Source: Mermis nigrescens
Taxonomy: Eukaryota; Nematoda; Enoplea; Mermithida; Mermithidae
Assembly (NCBI GenBank): GCA_036768485.1
Contig: JAVLUZ010000815.1
Location: 124,001 to 188,000 of the forward strand
Length of the DNA: 64,000 nt
Direction: 5' to 3'
The position numbers and the translations under genes were made by a program. This document shows positions 9,505-21,718 of the stretch, in pieces. Positions within the stretch are counted from its first letter, which is position 1, and every line of letters starts with the position of its first letter. The notes beneath the pieces are model-generated. The model did no database searches. It was not told the DNA's origin and saw only the letters and a program-made list of their open reading frames with translations.

Positions 9505-9666
9505 ATGTCGGAAGAGAAAAGAATATTTGAATATTTTGTCGTGGCCGGTGTTCCTGACGAGCCAGAGGAATTGACTAGCGGTGCCCAAGAATGCGGCTAC
9601 AAGGAGACCACGCCGCAGCCGCCAGTAACGGACATCTGTGTCATATTCCCGTCTCTTGGAGAACAA
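9505..9666 (+). CDS. DENND4/Crag-like exon 1 (N-terminus, start of MABP domain)
   Basis: The exon encodes residues 1-54, beginning MSEEKRIFEYFVVAGVPDEP. The YFVVAG segment near the start and the DICVIFPSLGE segment at the end match the N-terminus and MABP-domain start of DENND4 proteins. The ATG at 9505 is chosen because it gives the family's usual short lead before YFVVAG. The donor is gtataa at 9667, leaving phase 0. No core promoter element is obvious in the 190 bp between the upstream transposon end (9313) and the ATG, and an upstream non-coding exon is possible. Confidence 0.85.
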
Positions 9667-9885
9667 GTATAATCAAACATGCTTTGTCGCATGCCAGGGT
9701 GAATAGATCGAATAGAACCAACTATTCACGATCATCTATTAAATTACCGGTCATATTTCATCGCAAATGTGGTCTGTGATAAAGTTTTATGTGAAACATG
9801 ACTGCCTTTATCGGCTTGTTTTTAATTTCTAGCTATAAACGGTAAAGAGAAAATAGATTAATGAGCACCGGAAACTTTTTTTTGC

Positions 9886-10031
<146 letters not shown>

Positions 10032-10336
10032 CTAAACGCAGTTTTATATATACCCTTTATGACTACAAAGCGCCTAAGAATTTTAACATTAATTTTGTCC
10101 CGTAATGTATGTTGAAAACGATCCCCATCTTTGAAAATTCATACTTGTTGTAGGCAATGCTGATATAAAGAACATGCTAGTCAAAACTAAGTCTTTAAGT
10201 CATGAGATAATGCGTGAAAATGTTCCATTTTGTTATTCATAGCATATATGGACGTCATTGTGAGAGGGTCACATCTGCTTCAGATTTTTAAAAATCGGTT
10301 ATTGTCTATTTGTTTTGATAAAGGAGTTCTGCGAAT

Positions 10337-10788
10337 CATAGGTGCGCAAGGTCAAACTTTCAGGGGGTGAAAGCCAAAAATTGTTAGATAGCCATGTTCT
10401 TCGTAAAAAACGGCTCTGTAGTCTTTTTGGGGTCAGGAAATCAGCTATATAGTCTTTTTGGTCTCAGAAAACTAGCTATACAGCCTTTTTGGATTCACAA
10501 ACATATCTATATAGCCCTTTTCGACTAAAAAAGCTATCAATCTTTTTTGGAGTCGAGAAAATGACTATATATCCTTTGAAATTCAGAAAAGACGACTAAA
10601 TAGCATTTCTGAGCTCAAAAAAGACACTCTTTAGGTGGTTTTCTGAGCCCAAAAAGGCTGTATAGCTAATTTTCCGAGCTCAAAAAAGGCTATAAAGCTA
10701 TGGTTTTTTTGGCCAAAATCGCTGTATAGCTATCAATTTTTCAAAGTTCAGGAGGTAATACTCCCCCTCACCCCCCATGCTCATGTTG
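10337..10788. mobile_element. Element with internal short tandem units and long imperfect hairpin
   Basis: The flanks CTGCGAAT (10329-10336) and CTGCGGAT (10789-10796) match at 7 of 8. Inside, a unit like AGCTATATAGTCTTTTTGG is repeated about five times from 10400. Its inverse (CCAAAAAGGCTGTATAGCT and variants) is repeated from 10620 to 10740, so the whole can fold back on itself. No ORF is seen. Confidence 0.6.
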
Positions 10789-13700
10789 CTGCGGATAATT
10801 TTTGAGTTCGTAGTAGAAGATTGATTTCATTTACTAAGAATCCAAATAATCGATGCTAATTTTTGTACGAATATAATTATTTTCCCTAATATTCTGCGTT
10901 ATGATTTTTGTAAGGTAATCTTTTTTTACAACTGCTCTTTCTAATTACGTAAAAATGTTTTTTAAGAAAAAACATTTTTACGTGTTCAACTTTTATTCTT
11001 TCGTATGTCATAAGCGGCGCTATGCGTGCTCAGGGAGATACTGTGGTTAATCCTAGAGAAATAAATTAGGATATTTAATTAAATATAAAGCTTAATTATG
11101 CGCGGCAAATGAGTGATGAGAGATTGTTGTGATGAAGTTATGTGCATTGCGCTCCTTGGATTTCATTCCCCCTAACTTCTTGCACCTCGCCTACCGATGT
11201 TTCAGGTGGTTGCTAGAGAATCACTTCACGACAGTCATTATGCATATGTTTTTAATAAATTCTTCGTTGCTGTGCACGAGGGGTAAACATTGTAATATCC
11301 TCAGGCACGTAGCTGGCCTTCAGTTTGGGAGGACTAAAAGTTTGAAGTCAGGTATCTCAACATCTATTGTAGACAGGTAAAAGTAATGGTGTTTTTGAAC
11401 GTTTCAGCGAGGTATACGCATTATAGAAAATTTTTTGGAAGATTCAAAAAAATTAAGATGATTTCAATCAAATCAAAAAATATGTTGTATAAAATAGCTA
11501 CCTAAATAAACGATTTCTAAATATCTGACCCTGCTGGAAATTTGTTTTACTTGTTTTGTACTCGATTCTGGTTAATTGTAAAGAGAAGCAATAGGTACCA
11601 ACTCAAACTTTGGCCGTTCGAAAGACGTAAGTTATACAAAAACAATAAATCAGGCGCGAAGCGCCCGAAAATTTTGGGCTTATTAGTTCAAAAGGCTACA
11701 ATCTATTCTGACAGTCTTTGAAATGTGCCTAAAAATTTTCAACTGTTTTTCCTTTGGTTGACCCTTGTAAAAAATATTAGTACTTGAAAATTTTTTGGGG
11801 AACTTGTTCCCCTATTTCCCATCAGCTATGTACGTGCCAAAATATTACTGCTATTATTCGGCATAATCAGGAAAATTATTCTAAGAAATTATTCAAAAGT
11901 CTTGTAATAGTCCTTTACATCAGCGAATTGCGTGTCTGCGTGTCTTATAACAGAGCATACAAGCAGATAAATTATGTAGTGAATGTGGAAGTCTGTTAGT
12001 TCTATCGTCTGCAATGCTTACATACATACAGTTTTTTTTATTTCGTTGCAGCTCAAAATACAGCTTATTTATTACAAACAAACATTGCACAAAGACTAGA
12101 AAGGAGTTATACAAATTAAGCAGCTTTCCAAGCCATATTGTACTGGTTTGTCGGTTATAGTGAGACGCAAATGATTTTATTTTACGTCCAATGACCAATG
12201 CACACAGGGGCGTAACCAGCCGGGGTGGGGAAAAATATTTTTATTTTTCACAAGGGTCCCCCATGAGAAAAAATTGAAAATTCTCGAAGTCGACTAAAAG
12301 GACACCTAAAATGCGTTTCTAGCTCACTTTTGAGCTACTAAACTCAAAATTTTTTAGCGCTCCGCGCCGGATTTCTTATTTTCTATCTCATTTTTTACTT
12401 TAGAAGCCAGATTTGACTTAAAAATAACGAATATGTCAAGAAATTTTCGGCGTTTCGCGCCGATTTTTTATCCTCTTCATTAATTCTGTTTACAAGGCCG
12501 CAAAATTAAATGCAAAGACAAGTACTTCGAAATGTTTTGAAGTCAAGCTTTAACTTGATATTGAGAAATCAGTCATATAAATAGCTTAAAGGATAGCTTT
12601 TCGGTATCCAAATTTGAAACCAAGCAAGAACATTTTTCGATTTTTTAAAAATTTTTTCTATACCATGGCGTAGATCTTGTCGAGAAACGCTCAAAAATGC
12701 CGTTATTTTCATCTTCTCCATAATGCCTCCTTATTCGGCAGTGAAACGATCTAATCATGCAGCGGATCAAAGTTTCTCGCGGTTGGGGCTTCTATTGTGA
12801 ATAGCGCATTAAGCGTCTTTTAAAATGTTACGGCCCAAATAGAACGTCAGATGTGCAAAAAATGCAGTTGTTGTGCATATTGAAATAAAAAACTCATTGA
12901 AATACGACTACGCCATTCGCAAATAGTTTATATAATCTTACTTCGTTAATACTAGAATTTTGATCTTTGCATGACAATTTTGGTGATAGCCTTTCGATGA
13001 AATGACCAGCCAATTTATAATCTTATGCCTTGCGTGCCGATGCTTTCCCTATTTTTCATCTCTCTTTACCCATATTTCTAACGTTTGTTTTGATTACAAT
13101 ATGCAGTAAACCGATCGCTTATTGCCTTTAAAGATTTTTGTCCATGTAAAATACCTAGCTTTCAGTCTCGCAAGCATACATGATCTTGGGGGATTCACTC
13201 CCCAAAAAATACTCACCCCCAGAAATTTTTTTCACCCCCCAGAATTCGCGATTTTTCTAAAGTTTAAAGTTCCCAAAAGATTCCTGAAAATTAGTTGAAA
13301 AGGTGCTCTCTTAAGTGTTTTTAGCTATCAATGTATTTGCTCAAAAGTATCAAATTTTCGGCGCTTCGCGCCATATAGTGATGTTTTGACTATATTTTGT
13401 TCAATTTAATCGACTTTTTTTGAAATTTTTTTATGTTTTTATGTCCTTGAATGATACGGCATCGTCAGAAACGCCGAAAAACGATGTTTTTGACGCGTAC
13501 CCACTATTTTTGAGTTCATAAAAAGCACTTTAAAATTTTAACCCCCTGAATTCCCATGCTGTGCTTGTCTGCTCGCTAGCAATATGCTTTATAAAAATTC
13601 GTGTATTCTGTCAAGTCATGTACATATGTCTGCTTTATCTAATCCAAATTATACTAGTACAATATTCTTGAAATTCCTGATCGGCTTATTGATGTAATGG

Positions 13701-15397
13701 CCATCAGATTGAGTCTGTTTTTCTTATTCAGGCCGAGAGCATGCGCATTTCTTTTTTCTGAATGTTGTATTTATTCGCGAATCCCCTCTGCTTCTTTCCA
13801 GTCTATCTTATTTTTTTGCTAGTAATCAGCATACTCGTACGTGATCTTGGGCATACCTCGTCCGAAAGTTTTTTACCTCCCGTGCAAGAAGTTTTATACT
13901 TCCCCCGCAACCCGCAAAAATATTTTCATCCTGCCCCAGAATTCGCGATTTTCCAAAAAAATCATAGTAAATGACATTAATTTAAACGTTTTTAGCTACA
14001 TTTTATATAAACATTCCAATTTTTTTGGAGCTTCGCGCCAAACAGTCATTGTTGACTACTTTTCTTGAATATTATTTAATTTCTCCTGGAATTTTTTATG
14101 TTTTTATCGTCTAGGAAGATTGTGCATCATCAGAAACGCCTCAAAATTATGTTTTCAACGCTTATCCATCGTTTATGAGCTGAAAAAGATTTTCAAAAAA
14201 AGTTTTTGGTGTCATCCCCCTCATAAAAAATGTTAACAAACAACATTATGCCAATGTGTGGAAAAGGGAAATTAATCGTACTTGTTTGTTTGCTGTGCAA
14301 GAAATATTGTGTGATTTTGTTTCATTTGGTTAACAATTTTTGTTTGTTATCATACAATCTTGCCTTTTAAATTTGAATGAGGCTTCTAGTCGGTTTTAAC
14401 CATTTAGTCTTACTAGGCTAGGCACTAGACAGTCATCATTGTTTTTTGGCCTTTTAGGCGAACGTACATAAGTGTCTAATATTTTTAGCTTCTAACGCGA
14501 TATTTTTTGAAATTTACCTGTTTGATTAATATGTTAGATGTTAGAAAAAACTAGTCGGTAAAAATTTCAGAATCGCTCAGGGGAAGTGAGGACAAAGGCG
14601 AATTCTAGATTTATTCTCGCGCCGTGTATTAACACGAACGCGGTCATAATTGATGCCCCTCGTGTAAAAACTAAAAAATAACTGTGAATGCCGCGTCCGG
14701 GCAATGTTTAGCCTTGTGTCACTTGATATCTTGTTTTTATTTTCAGCTTCCGAAATGTATACATTTTCTCTCTACTAACGAGGAAAACAGTCGCGTTAAC
14801 GAAATTTTTTCTAAACTGTTGAACCATTCGATTTTGATCACACACGAAGAATAATGTCAATAATAGGCTTACATTGAACGCATTCGTTCATCCATTTCTC
14901 GTTTATCCAATGCATATGATTGCTAATGAAGAGGTATCCGTCTTAACAAATGTGACATGCGTTTATGAGTCTACACTTGCAATGAAAGTTTCTGCATTTT
15001 CTGCTGCAACAACCAATACATAAATGGATATGAGTTCTATGAGTCGTTATAATATTAATTGTCCGCTTAATAGCGTTTTTGAAATCAAAATTTCTAAAAA
15101 GTTATATTCTATCCTCTTAACCACTGTTATTTGACTAAAATTTTGTGTGTAGTATCATTGGTAAATTATCGCAAGAATTCAAAAAGTTGAAAATTTTTAT
15201 TCAAAAAGCTACTGACTGACGGATGACAGATCAAATTAATTTTTTATTTATCTTTTATAATCGTTGAGGTATATAGGGGCTTGCGCGGACTTTTGCATAG
15301 CGGTTCCAAGAAATATGACCCAATAAACTCGGACAATATTCGGAGGCACACGTAATAAAAACCTTTTAAATTCTGATTTCCGTGATAGTGTAGAATC
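10789..15397. other. Intron 1 interior: decayed repeats, no gene
   Basis: No credible exon is seen. One-sided remnants are present: a family C left end (CAGGCACGTAGCTGGCC) at 11302, a family B-like left end (CAGGGGCGTAACCAGC) at 12206, and two related A+T-rich elements at about 13165-13570 and 13835-14230 (GATCTTGGG near the left end and a GGCGCTTCGCGCC or CGCGCC block inside). The rest is unassigned. Confidence 0.55.
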
Positions 15398-16129
15398 CAG
15401 TGATCGGACCGAGGGTACTTTTTGGACCCTCGGCCTCGGCCGAGGCCGAGGCGACTTAAAATCCTTGCCTCGGCCGAGGCCGAGCTGAGGTAATGCCGAG
15501 GGTCAAGCTTGTATACCTATACCCATAAATAGTACTCTTAGGATATTTTGTATGCACATGAGCTAGAGAATAATCGTAATATTAAGCACTTTATCGAATG
15601 GACAAACAATTCATTCTTATTTTCAATAATAGTAGATTAAATGTGTGAAGGATTTATTGAATAAAGTCAGCAGCATGAAAGCATACTTAACTTAACAAGT
15701 TGACGTTGAAGACTTGGAAAAATTAATAAAAAACATGGCTGAACAAGCACTTAAAAACTTTTATTACTATAAATAAGAAAACAGTGTCGAAGAAATAAAC
15801 GAACAAACGAAATAAGCTAAGTAAAGACAGAATTGTAGCCATTGTTGTGCTCGCTTTTGCAGTAATGCATTTTAAACACGCTTTTTCAATCATCCAATTC
15901 TGGTGCGGCAGGTAATATGACGGAAACTGCACTGTACTTTCCGATCATAGTTTCCCAAGGTCCAGAGTCGAGGGAAGGGTGAAATCCCAACATGGGGGAC
16001 CAGTAAATTAAGTAATGTCTTTGTATGAGCGAACAAATTTTTGTAGATATTTTATATTAATATATTTTTAAAGATACACATTTTTACATACTGCCAGTGA
16101 GTGACCTACAACCGACATGCAGTCCTAAA

Positions 16130-16517
16130 CAGTGTTTTTTTGTGCAAGATACCTTTTTACATGTACAAAGATGGTATCCAAAAGTCTTTGAACATTTTGT
16201 ACATGCAAATTTTTGTGTACTATTATAGTATGGTACAGTAGCGATTTAGTGTGGTAAAACAGGGTTTTTCGTCCTTTGGTAGTGTATCTTAGCTAATTCC
16301 TGGGTTTCTGAATATTTGACATTTTTCCATTCTAAATGCAAAATTATACTATTTTAAAGATATATAGGACAGACAATTACTGATGCGCCGGAAATTTTCG
16401 GGAATTTTACACCCTTTTACAGTTTTTGTCTCTCCAAAAATCTTTGTGCATGTACAAAGACGGTCCTGAAAAGTCTCTGTACGTTATGAAAAATCTTTGC
16501 CGAATACAAAAATCGTG
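16130..16517. mobile_element. Family A element nested in family E
   Basis: It starts CAGTGTTTTTTTGTGCAAG and ends CGAATACAAAAATCGTG. Flanks GTCCTAAA (16122-16129) and GCCCTAAA (16518-16525) match at 7 of 8. The internal order is that of other A copies, including the TTGTGCATGTACAAAGACGG block. Confidence 0.8.
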
Positions 16518-17137
16518 GCCCTAAATGTGATAATTCGGCCTGAGTTTAGTTGATAAGTTCATGAGATTTTGATGAAATTTACATATAAAACTCGAGTGAG
16601 AAAGCTAAAACAACTTGTACTGCAAAATCAGAAATATTACAGATATTGTAATATGCCAATTAGATCTTGTAATAAGCATTACTGTGCTTAGAAATTCAAT
16701 GCAACATCAGGATAAATTAGTCAATTTTATCTTTGAACGGTAGAAAAGTGCTAAGTTATTAAATAGTACTTATTTTGCATAAAATTTTTAAAAACAGTAT
16801 GAATAGATACAAAAGATATTTCAATCTGCATAAAGATGCCTAGATTACACAAAAATTGATTTTTGAGTGTTTAATGCCCCTGCTTCAATCTAAATACAGT
16901 ATATTAGCGATATTTTGCGCGAAGCGCCGAAAATTCTTTGAAAATTTCTAAAATATACTGAAAAACGATATAATTAATATCACTTTGTCCAAGAAAGTAT
17001 TTTAACATTGTATAACAATGGCTCCAAAAAATGTGCGAGCCGAAATTGATTTTTGGCAAAACCTTCATTTATTGGCCATTTTTAGGTGCGTTTTTGCGAT
17101 TTTCGGCCGAAAATTCGTGATCATTTACCCACTCATC

Positions 17138-17385
17138 CATACGTGTAACAGAGGGGCTTTGGGGAATTCCCCACCCATCCAGGGTTGGACGTCCTCCCAA
17201 ACACCCTTCCCTCCAACATCAGAAAATTTTAACCCTCCCTCCCCATTTTTGGCGAAAATTTGCGCTTTGTTGGCTATTTTTAGGTGCTTTTGCCATTTTT
17301 GACATAGAATTAGAGTCGCTAATCCCCCTCCTTCTAAAAATGGCCAGGGACCCATACCCGAAATTTCTAGCCGTTACATGCATGC
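17138..17385. mobile_element. Family D element
   Basis: The ends are CATACGTGTAACAG and CCGTTACATGCATG, imperfect inverted repeats. The interior is rich in C runs and in TTTTTAGGTG/GGCCATTTTT blocks, as in the other D copies. A clear duplication is not visible. Confidence 0.6.
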
Positions 17386-18155
17386 CGAGGAGCCTCTCCC
17401 GAAAATTTTGAGCCTGTCACATGCATGTTTCATAGTGATAGTTTGTCTATTTACTCTGGCTTACATTCAAAAATACTGTATCACTTCGTGAAATTCTAAT
17501 AGTTAGCTGCACTTTTGCCATAGTAAAAATTAAGTTCAAAAATATTCAAAAGGTTTTCACCAAAAATCGTCTGACAGTGACATGAGTCTTGTACCCTGAG
17601 AGGGGGTAATAACCCTCCCTCACCCCCTCCCCCTATGGAAATGTGTGTTTCCGATCCATGTAGCGAGCATTAGAATTAAAATTAGTCATCACATGAATAA
17701 TACATTGGCACTTTGCTATATGTGACTTGGTGTAACTGGGTACGCGACTAAAACCATAAGAAAAGTCTATAGGTAAAAAATAGGCTGTGTACTGCAGATG
17801 CATTCTAAATAGTTAATATTCAACGGATATATTGAAGTTATTCAAATTTGATTTTAACCCTCGGCGCCTCGGCACTTTTCAGCTTCGCCCTCGGCGCCGA
17901 GGCCGAGGCTCCAAAAAACGCCGAGGCTTGCCGAGGCCGAGGCCGAGGCCGAGGCCTCGGTCCGATCACTGGTAGAATCTTACATTTTGAGAAACCGAGA
18001 GTCATAAATGACCGATTAAATGTGCAAAAGGATTGAAACCTTTAAGATTTTGTAAGAAAAACTTAAGTATTTTGTTTGAACAATTAACAAAAAACCGAAA
18101 ATTTATGGTATTAATTTATTTCTGTACCGGACGCCTCTTTTACCAGGGCCGGGCT

Positions 18156-18915
18156 CACGGTTTTTTTTTGTACTCGGCAAAGATTTTTCTCGATGTACAA
18201 AGACTTTTCGGGACCGTCTTTGTACATGTACAAAAATTTTTGGGAAGACAAAAATTGCAAAAAAGGTCTGAAATTCGAGAAAATTTCGGCGCTCCGCGCC
18301 GAAATGAGTAATTGTGTGTTCTATATATCTTTATAATGGCAGAAATTGCATTTCAAAAGTAAAAATGTCAAATTTTTCGGCGCTTCGCGCCGTTTCAAGA
18401 CGATTCTTAGTGATTTTTGCCCTTAGAGACCCAGAAATTAGCTAAAACACACTACGAAGAGTCGAAGAACTCTGTTTTTACCACACTAAAATCGCTATTG
18501 TACCATATTATAGTACCCAAAAATTTGTGTGTACAAAATGTACAAAGATTTTTAGGAAGACAAAAACTGTAAAAAGGTGCAAAATTCCCAAAATTTTCGT
18601 CGCTTCGCGCCGAACTGATAAATTATTTGTCCTATGTATCTTTAAAATGGCAGAATTTGCATTTAGAATGGAAAAATGTCAACATTTTTCGGCGCTTCGC
18701 GCCGTTTTCAGATAATTTTTAGTAATTTTTGGCGTCAGAAACCCAGAAATTAGCTAAAATACACTACCAAAGATCGAAAACCCTGTTTTGCCGCTCTGAA
18801 ATCGCTACTGTACTATATTATAGTACACAAAAATTTGCATGTACAAAATGTACAAAGACTTTTGGGGACCATCTTTGTACATGTACAAACGGACCTTGTA
18901 CAAAAAAAAACACTG
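18156..18915. mobile_element. Family A composite element, exact TSD
   Basis: It begins CACGGTTTTTTTTTGTAC and ends TACAAAAAAAAACACTG. The 8-bp flank GCCGGGCT (18148-18155 and 18916-18923) is exact. It contains two A-type units in a row, each with TTTTTCGGCGCTTCGCGCCG palindromes, so it is a compound copy of 760 bp lying in intron 1. Confidence 0.88.
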
Positions 18916-18975
18916 GCCGGGCTATGTGTTCAAATAACATCCCGCATGCTGGCATTTGTTATATTATTATTTTGT

Positions 18976-18978
<3 letters not shown>

Positions 18979-19038
<60 letters not shown>
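18979..19038. repeat. (TAA)n microsatellite
   Basis: About 20 AAT units, 200 bp before exon 2. The Asn and Ile/Leu frames over it are artefacts. Confidence 0.95.
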
Positions 19039-19238
19039 TTGAAAATAATAATAGTATTGATAAAATAATAAAATAATACATATTAATAGTTATATACATT
19101 ATAGCACCTCCGCTCAATATGAGATCATATTCTGCTGAAAAAGTAAAATTGTGTTCTTGATCGGGTTGAATACTGCTTGTGATGTACACAAAGTGGCGTT
19201 AACAAAACAAATTTTCTGAAGGAATACCTTTCAAACAG

Positions 19239-19476
19239 GTGCCGGATGGATTCACGAAAATTGAATCGACCCCAAGTGGATTTTCGGCTGATCTGAACCA
19301 CGGCTCGTTGCGCAGCGTGCAGTGCTATTTGTGCTATAAACGCGGTTTCCACAAGCCACCACTGACCGATATTGGGGTTATGTATGAGGGTCGTGGCGAA
19401 CGGGTCAATACGGATAGCCAACTATTAAAGACTACACCTTATGGACGCAGTGCAAATGTGAATAATGCGAGCCAAG
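19239..19476 (+). CDS. DENND4/Crag-like exon 2 (MABP domain)
   Basis: The exon encodes about residues 55-133. [17 protein letters not shown] and [11 protein letters not shown] correspond to the repeated strands of the MABP domain, a beta-prism fold thought to bind acidic membranes. [11 protein letters not shown] at the end also matches DENND4. The acceptor is ttcaaacag and the donor is gtttgt at 19477; entry is phase 0 and exit phase 1. The intron before it is about 9.6 kb, the largest in the window. Confidence 0.88.
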
Positions 19477-19593
19477 GTTTGTTGCCGTTTAGTAAAATTC
19501 GTATGCCACTTTTTTATTCGTAGATAGTTGTGGTGAAACGGGTATATTGTATTACCCGAATCCGGATCCGGAAGTTTGAATTTTCGCTACCCG

Positions 19594-19768
19594 CAGGCAC
19601 ATATCTCTGGGGGGAATGGGGGGTTCAGACCCCCCAAAATTCAGAAAAATCTGAAAAATAATAGGACTTTTAAAACGTTATTTTGTGCTATTTTTGGCCT
19701 TTTTGGGCTTAGTCCCCCCAAAGATTGGTGTTGGTCCCTGCAGAATCGGATGGCCAGCTGCGTGCCTG
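19594..19768. mobile_element. Family C MITE, 175 bp, exact TSD
   Basis: The ends are CAGGCACATATCTCTGG and GGCCAGCTGCGTGCCTG. The flanks GCTACCCG (19586-19593, 19769-19776) are identical. The interior contains AAAAATCTGAAAAATAATAGG and TTTTTGGCCTTTTTGGGCTT, matching the copy at 45488 in opposite orientation. Non-coding, in intron 2. Confidence 0.9.
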
Positions 19769-19842
19769 GCTACCCGGATTATAAAACGACTCTTTAGGCA
19801 TTTTAACATAAGAATACAGATCTAATCAATCGTATTTGTATC

Positions 19843-20240
19843 CAGGCCCGTATCCAGGATTTTGTTTCGGGGGGAACACGACCAAAATTTTTTAAAACAT
19901 ATGTAACGGGGGACGAAAGAATGAATTAAAAAAGATGTATACGACTACTAGAACTGTAAACTTTGTAAATTTTGCTTCCCATGTGCCTTAAATATGGTGA
20001 GAATCCAATGGACACCGAACAAATCTCATTTTCTGCATAAAACCTCTGCAGAACAGAAGACATAGATGCAAAATACGCTTTAGGTTGTATAACGACTACA
20101 AATTGAGGGTTTAAACCGCGCGCTTGGGAGAATTTTTTTGCCATTCTTGGCTAAAAAAGCAAAGGGGGAGTCAAGGAAAAAATCATTCCAATATTTCATT
20201 TCGGGGGCAATGTCCCCTATCCTTCCTAGATACGGCCCTG
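19843..20240. mobile_element. Family B hAT-like MITE, 398 bp, exact TSD
   Basis: The ends are CAGGCCCGTATCCAGG and CCTAGATACGGCCCTG. The flanks TTTGTATC (19835-19842, 20241-20248) are identical. CAG-first TIRs and an 8-bp TSD are hAT-like. Non-coding, in intron 2. Confidence 0.9.
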
Positions 20241-20814
20241 TTTGTATCTGAAAATGTGACGCTTATTAAGTTAAAGTGAGCGTACTCAAACAAAATGATT
20301 TTCACTCAAGAAAAAGTACTGTTCTGAGAGATGATTATGACAATGATTAAGATCATGATTAATCTACTATATATATATTTTTGAAAGTTTGTTTGTTTGT
20401 ATGTATGTATGTATGTTCGTATGTTTGTGCCGGGTTGGCTCCGGCCCAATGAAATTTGGTGGGCTGATATTTTGAGCCGAGGTCGGTCCAATGGGGGAAG
20501 GAGCCGTAGCGATCTTGAAATTTCAACAAACGCACCCATTGGCCCTGGGCAGGGAGGGAGCCGGGTTAGGCCCCTGTGCTATAAGCCTCCACGATTTCGG
20601 GAGATGGCCGATTTTTTGCTATTTTTTCAAAAATTAGTTTTTACTGTTTGTATAGGGATACCCCGGCCAAGAGGAGCATGCCTTGCGACACTATGTACAT
20701 TGTTATATGTTATAGCATTGGTCGGCACAGTGAAACATCAAAATACGGGTTTAACCAAATGATGCTATAACAGGCAATTTTATAAGATAGGCATGGTATG
20801 AGATACTATGTGCA

Positions 20815-21090
20815 ACAAGATAAGCAATGCTATAAGATAGGACGTGATATAAGATACTCTGTGCTACAGGATAGGCAATACTATAAGATAGGACGTGATA
20901 TAAGACACCCCGTGCTACAAGATAGGCAATGCTATAAGATAGAACGTTATAAAAGATACCCCGTGCTACAAGATAGGCAATGCTATAAGATACGAAGTGA
21001 AATAAGATACCCCGAGCTGCAAGATAGGCAATGTTATAAGATAGTATGAGATATAAGATACCCTGTGCTACGAGATAGGCAATGCTATAA
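20815..21090 (+). repeat. 51-bp minisatellite inside Helitron
   Basis: ATAGGCAATG recurs at 20871, 20922, 20973, 21024 and 21075, an exact 51-bp period. Because 51 is divisible by three, one frame stays open (20798-21049) and encodes a repeated 17-residue unit such as QDRQCYKIGRDIRYPVL. I regard this as a by-product of the repeat and not a gene. Confidence 0.9.
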
Positions 21091-21199
21091 GATAGGTTTG
21101 GTATAGATACCCTGTCTGTGCCATAACATGCAGTGATATAAGATAGGAGATACCATCAGCTATAACATATCACGTGATATATGACACCCTTTGCTACAA

Positions 21200-21640
21200 C
21201 AAACAAAAAATTTTTAAAACATCAAAAATATGGTTTGACCGAAAAAATTTTTCAAAAATCCTAAAACATCAAAAATATGGTTTGACGAAAAAAATTTTCC
21301 AAAACATCCCAAAACATCAAAAATATGGGTTTGATTAAAAAAATTTTCCAAAACATCCTAAAACATCAAAAATATGGTTTGACGAAAAAAATTTTCCAAA
21401 ACATCCCAAAACATCAACAATATGGGTTTTATTAAAAAAATTTCCAGAACACCCCAGAACATCAAAAATATGATTATGGCTTAACAATTTTCAAAACCAT
21501 TCTGTAACGTCAAAAATATGGATTTGATCAAAAAAATGGTTGACAAAAGACGTTTTAAAAAAATCCAAAAAATAAAATATGGTTTGTACCAACAATTTTT
21601 TTAGAAATATCCCAAAAACATCAAAAGTCTTGAAAAATAA
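21200..21640 (+). repeat. 47-49-bp minisatellite inside Helitron
   Basis: CATCAAAAATATGG recurs with ATC at 21221, 21268, 21316, 21365 and 21413, then degenerates. Spacing is 47-49 bp. It is separate in sequence from the adjoining 51-bp array. Confidence 0.85.
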
Positions 21641-21718
21641 AAAATACAAGAGACATATTAATTCCATATAGCTATCAGGCCTAAGTTCAGCCCGGGCAAC
21701 GCCGGGCAGCTCAACTAG

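Larger units (their letters stand above)
15398..17971. mobile_element. Family E hAT-like element, 2.6 kb, exact TSD
   Basis: Both ends carry CAGTGATCGGACCGAGG (right end inverted), followed inward by CCTCGGCCGAGG-rich palindromic DNA. The 8-bp flanks GTAGAATC at 15390-15397 and 17972-17979 are identical. CAG-starting TIRs and 8-bp TSDs are the hAT signature. No transposase is readable inside; the interior is filled by later insertions, including a family A copy at 16130-16517 and D-like pieces around 17138-17430. Confidence 0.88.
20363..21718 (+). mobile_element. Non-autonomous Helitron carrying two minisatellites
   Basis: The 5' end is TC in TCTACTATATATATATTTTTG, then GAAAGTTTGTTTGTTTGT, the usual start of animal Helitrons. 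The 3' end has a GCCCGG/CCGGGC hairpin (21690-21707), then AGCTCAA and terminal CTAG with a T just outside. These are the TC...hairpin-CTRR|T hallmarks of rolling-circle elements, with no TSD or TIR. The 1.36-kb body encodes no RepHel protein and consists largely of the arrays at 20815-21090 and 21200-21450. It lies in intron 2. Confidence 0.88.

Noticed and set aside
17848..18036. Short frame rich in Glu/Ala/Gly over the CTCGGCC-rich sequence
   Set aside because: Translation of the palindromic terminus of a family E element.
20798..21049. Open frame with a 17-residue repeat
   Set aside because: The frame is kept open only because the Helitron minisatellite has a 51-bp period; there is no sign of a gene.
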